From CAYWNA01 sp964459305 (lineage in GTDB: Bacteria; Planctomycetota; Planctomycetia; Pirellulales; Pirellulaceae), in NCBI GenBank assembly GCA_964459305.1, contig CAYWNA010000001.1, forward strand, positions 62,001-126,000: 64,000 nucleotides of DNA, in the 5' to 3' direction. Every line of letters starts with the position of its first letter. Within the stretch, counting starts at the first letter, position 1. The notes beneath the pieces were generated by a model. It ran no database searches. It saw only the letters and a program-made list of their open reading frames with translations, and was not told where the DNA came from. This document shows, in pieces, positions 63,363 to 64,000 of the stretch. The position numbers were made by a program, and so were the translations under genes.

Positions 63363-64000
63363 ATCGTTCACAGCGAGGCTTTACGTTGGTCGAACTGCTG
63401 GTCGTGATTGCCATCATTGGCATCTTGGTTGCTCTGCTATTGCCTGCGATCCAGGCGGCTCGCGAAGCCGCTCGGCGGACTCAGTGCAGTCAGAATCTCG
63501 TCCAGTTGATTGTGGGCATACACAACTACGAAATGGCCCACCGGGCCTACCCGCCAGGCACGATCGAAAAGAAGGGCCCTATCCAGAACCACGCCCGAGG
63601 CTATCACCACGGCTGGATAACGCAGTTGCTGCCCTACTTGGAACAGAAGAATGCCTTCAACCACATCGATCACAGTGTCGGCGTCTATCACAAGAACAAC
63701 GCCCCGGTGCGAGAGTTGGGGATTGACCATTTGATGTGCCCGTCGCAAGCAGCATCGTACGGCGGTTACAGTGCGTACGCGGCCGTCCACCACGATGTCG
63801 AAGCGCCGATTGACGCGAACAACAACGGAGTGTTCTTCCTGAACAGTCATATCGCGTACGACGACATCACCGATGGTTCCGCATACACGCTGTTTGTTGG
63901 CGAGAAAATCGTCGAGCAGGGCGACTTGGGCTGGATGTCGGGCACTCGCGCCACGTTGCGCAATACGGGTGTCTCCCTGAATGCCACTGGTTTTGCAGGC
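63359..64000 (+). CDS. DUF1559-family prepilin-like protein, cut by window end
   Basis: At least 214 residues, still open at the window edge. It begins MNRSQRGFTLVELLVVIAII, a prepilin-type leader cleaved after Gly. It then has LLPAIQAAREAARRTQCSQNL and NYEMAHRAYPPG, which mark the planctomycete DUF1559 family. The ATG at 63359 overlaps the previous stop (ATGA). Most planctomycetes have dozens of these. Here it is the last gene of a secretion operon, which suggests a role as a pilin-like subunit. Confidence 0.93.
   Translation, partial: MNRSQRGFTLVELLVVIAIIGILVALLLPAIQAAREAARRTQCSQNLVQLIVGIHNYEMAHRAYPPGTIEKKGPIQNHARGYHHGWITQLLPYLEQKNAFNHIDHSVGVYHKNNAPVRELGIDHLMCPSQAASYGGYSAYAAVHHDVEAPIDANNNGVFFLNSHIAYDDITDGSAYTLFVGEKIVEQGDLGWMSGTRATLRNTGVSLNATGFAG

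Overview
The window reads as a chromosome segment of a planctomycete, most likely order Pirellulales. The signs are two formylglycine-type sulfatases, a ThuA-like protein, several Tat-exported Gfo/Idh/MocA oxidoreductases, GH29-, GH95- and GH109-like carbohydrate genes, a DUF1571 protein, a DUF1559-type pseudopilin, and moderate-to-high GC. No rRNA, tRNA, CRISPR array or insertion sequence was recognised. Most genes are intact and densely packed. Intergenic spaces carry several families of dispersed palindromic repeats.

Layout. 0-13 kb: a Pro-rich protein, a zinc-ribbon protein, two convergent sulfatases, a ThuA-like protein and a GH95-like hydrolase, then a nifS/nifU iron-sulfur pair and an exported oxidoreductase. 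13.5-17.5 kb: a predicted zinc peptidase, an M81 (MlrC-like) peptidase and a class III aminotransferase. 17.5-32.3 kb (minus strand): a redox island. Read in transcription order it has a small protein behind a near-consensus sigma-54 promoter, ferritin, peroxiredoxin, rubredoxin-like protein, rubrerythrin-like protein, CBS protein, a broken GltD-like flavoprotein, ferredoxin, truncated cytochrome b, tetraheme cytochrome c with a frameshift, ccoN, ccoO, a small membrane protein, a CcoG/NapH-like polyferredoxin, a SafE-like protein and ccoI. The sigma-54 activator gene lies upstream of the island. 32.4-38 kb: GH29 fucosidase, two Tat-exported oxidoreductases (one GH109-like) and a nitrilase-family amidase.

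38.3-52.7 kb: housekeeping genes on the plus strand: class II DAHP synthase, a HEAT-repeat lipoprotein, a secreted unknown, a diadenylate cyclase-domain protein, phoH, a PgpH-like HD phosphodiesterase, ybeY, a CBS/CorC protein, recO, a BamD-like lipoprotein, an LptE-like lipoprotein, and an oxidoreductase with an unusual N-terminal domain. Synthesis and breakdown of c-di-AMP are predicted within 4 kb of each other. 52.9-56.9 kb: a DUF1571 protein with a clear intrinsic terminator, an MBL-fold hydrolase and a heavily eroded 5-oxoprolinase/hydantoinase pseudogene. 57-64 kb: a type II secretion/type IV pilus-like operon with one short GspE-type ATPase, three tandem GspF-type proteins and four prepilin-like or membrane-anchored small proteins. 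The last one is cut by the window end.

The most interesting points are: (i) a bc-type complex operon that is broken at three separate points beside an intact cbb3 oxidase; (ii) a T-TTT-TTC heptamer exactly where the cytochrome c reading frame must shift by -1; (iii) a sigma-54 promoter inside a palindrome at the head of the iron/redox operon; (iv) several palindromic repeat families, one of which lies inside a coding sequence and lengthens a prepilin leader, and another of which supplies the end of a peptidase gene.
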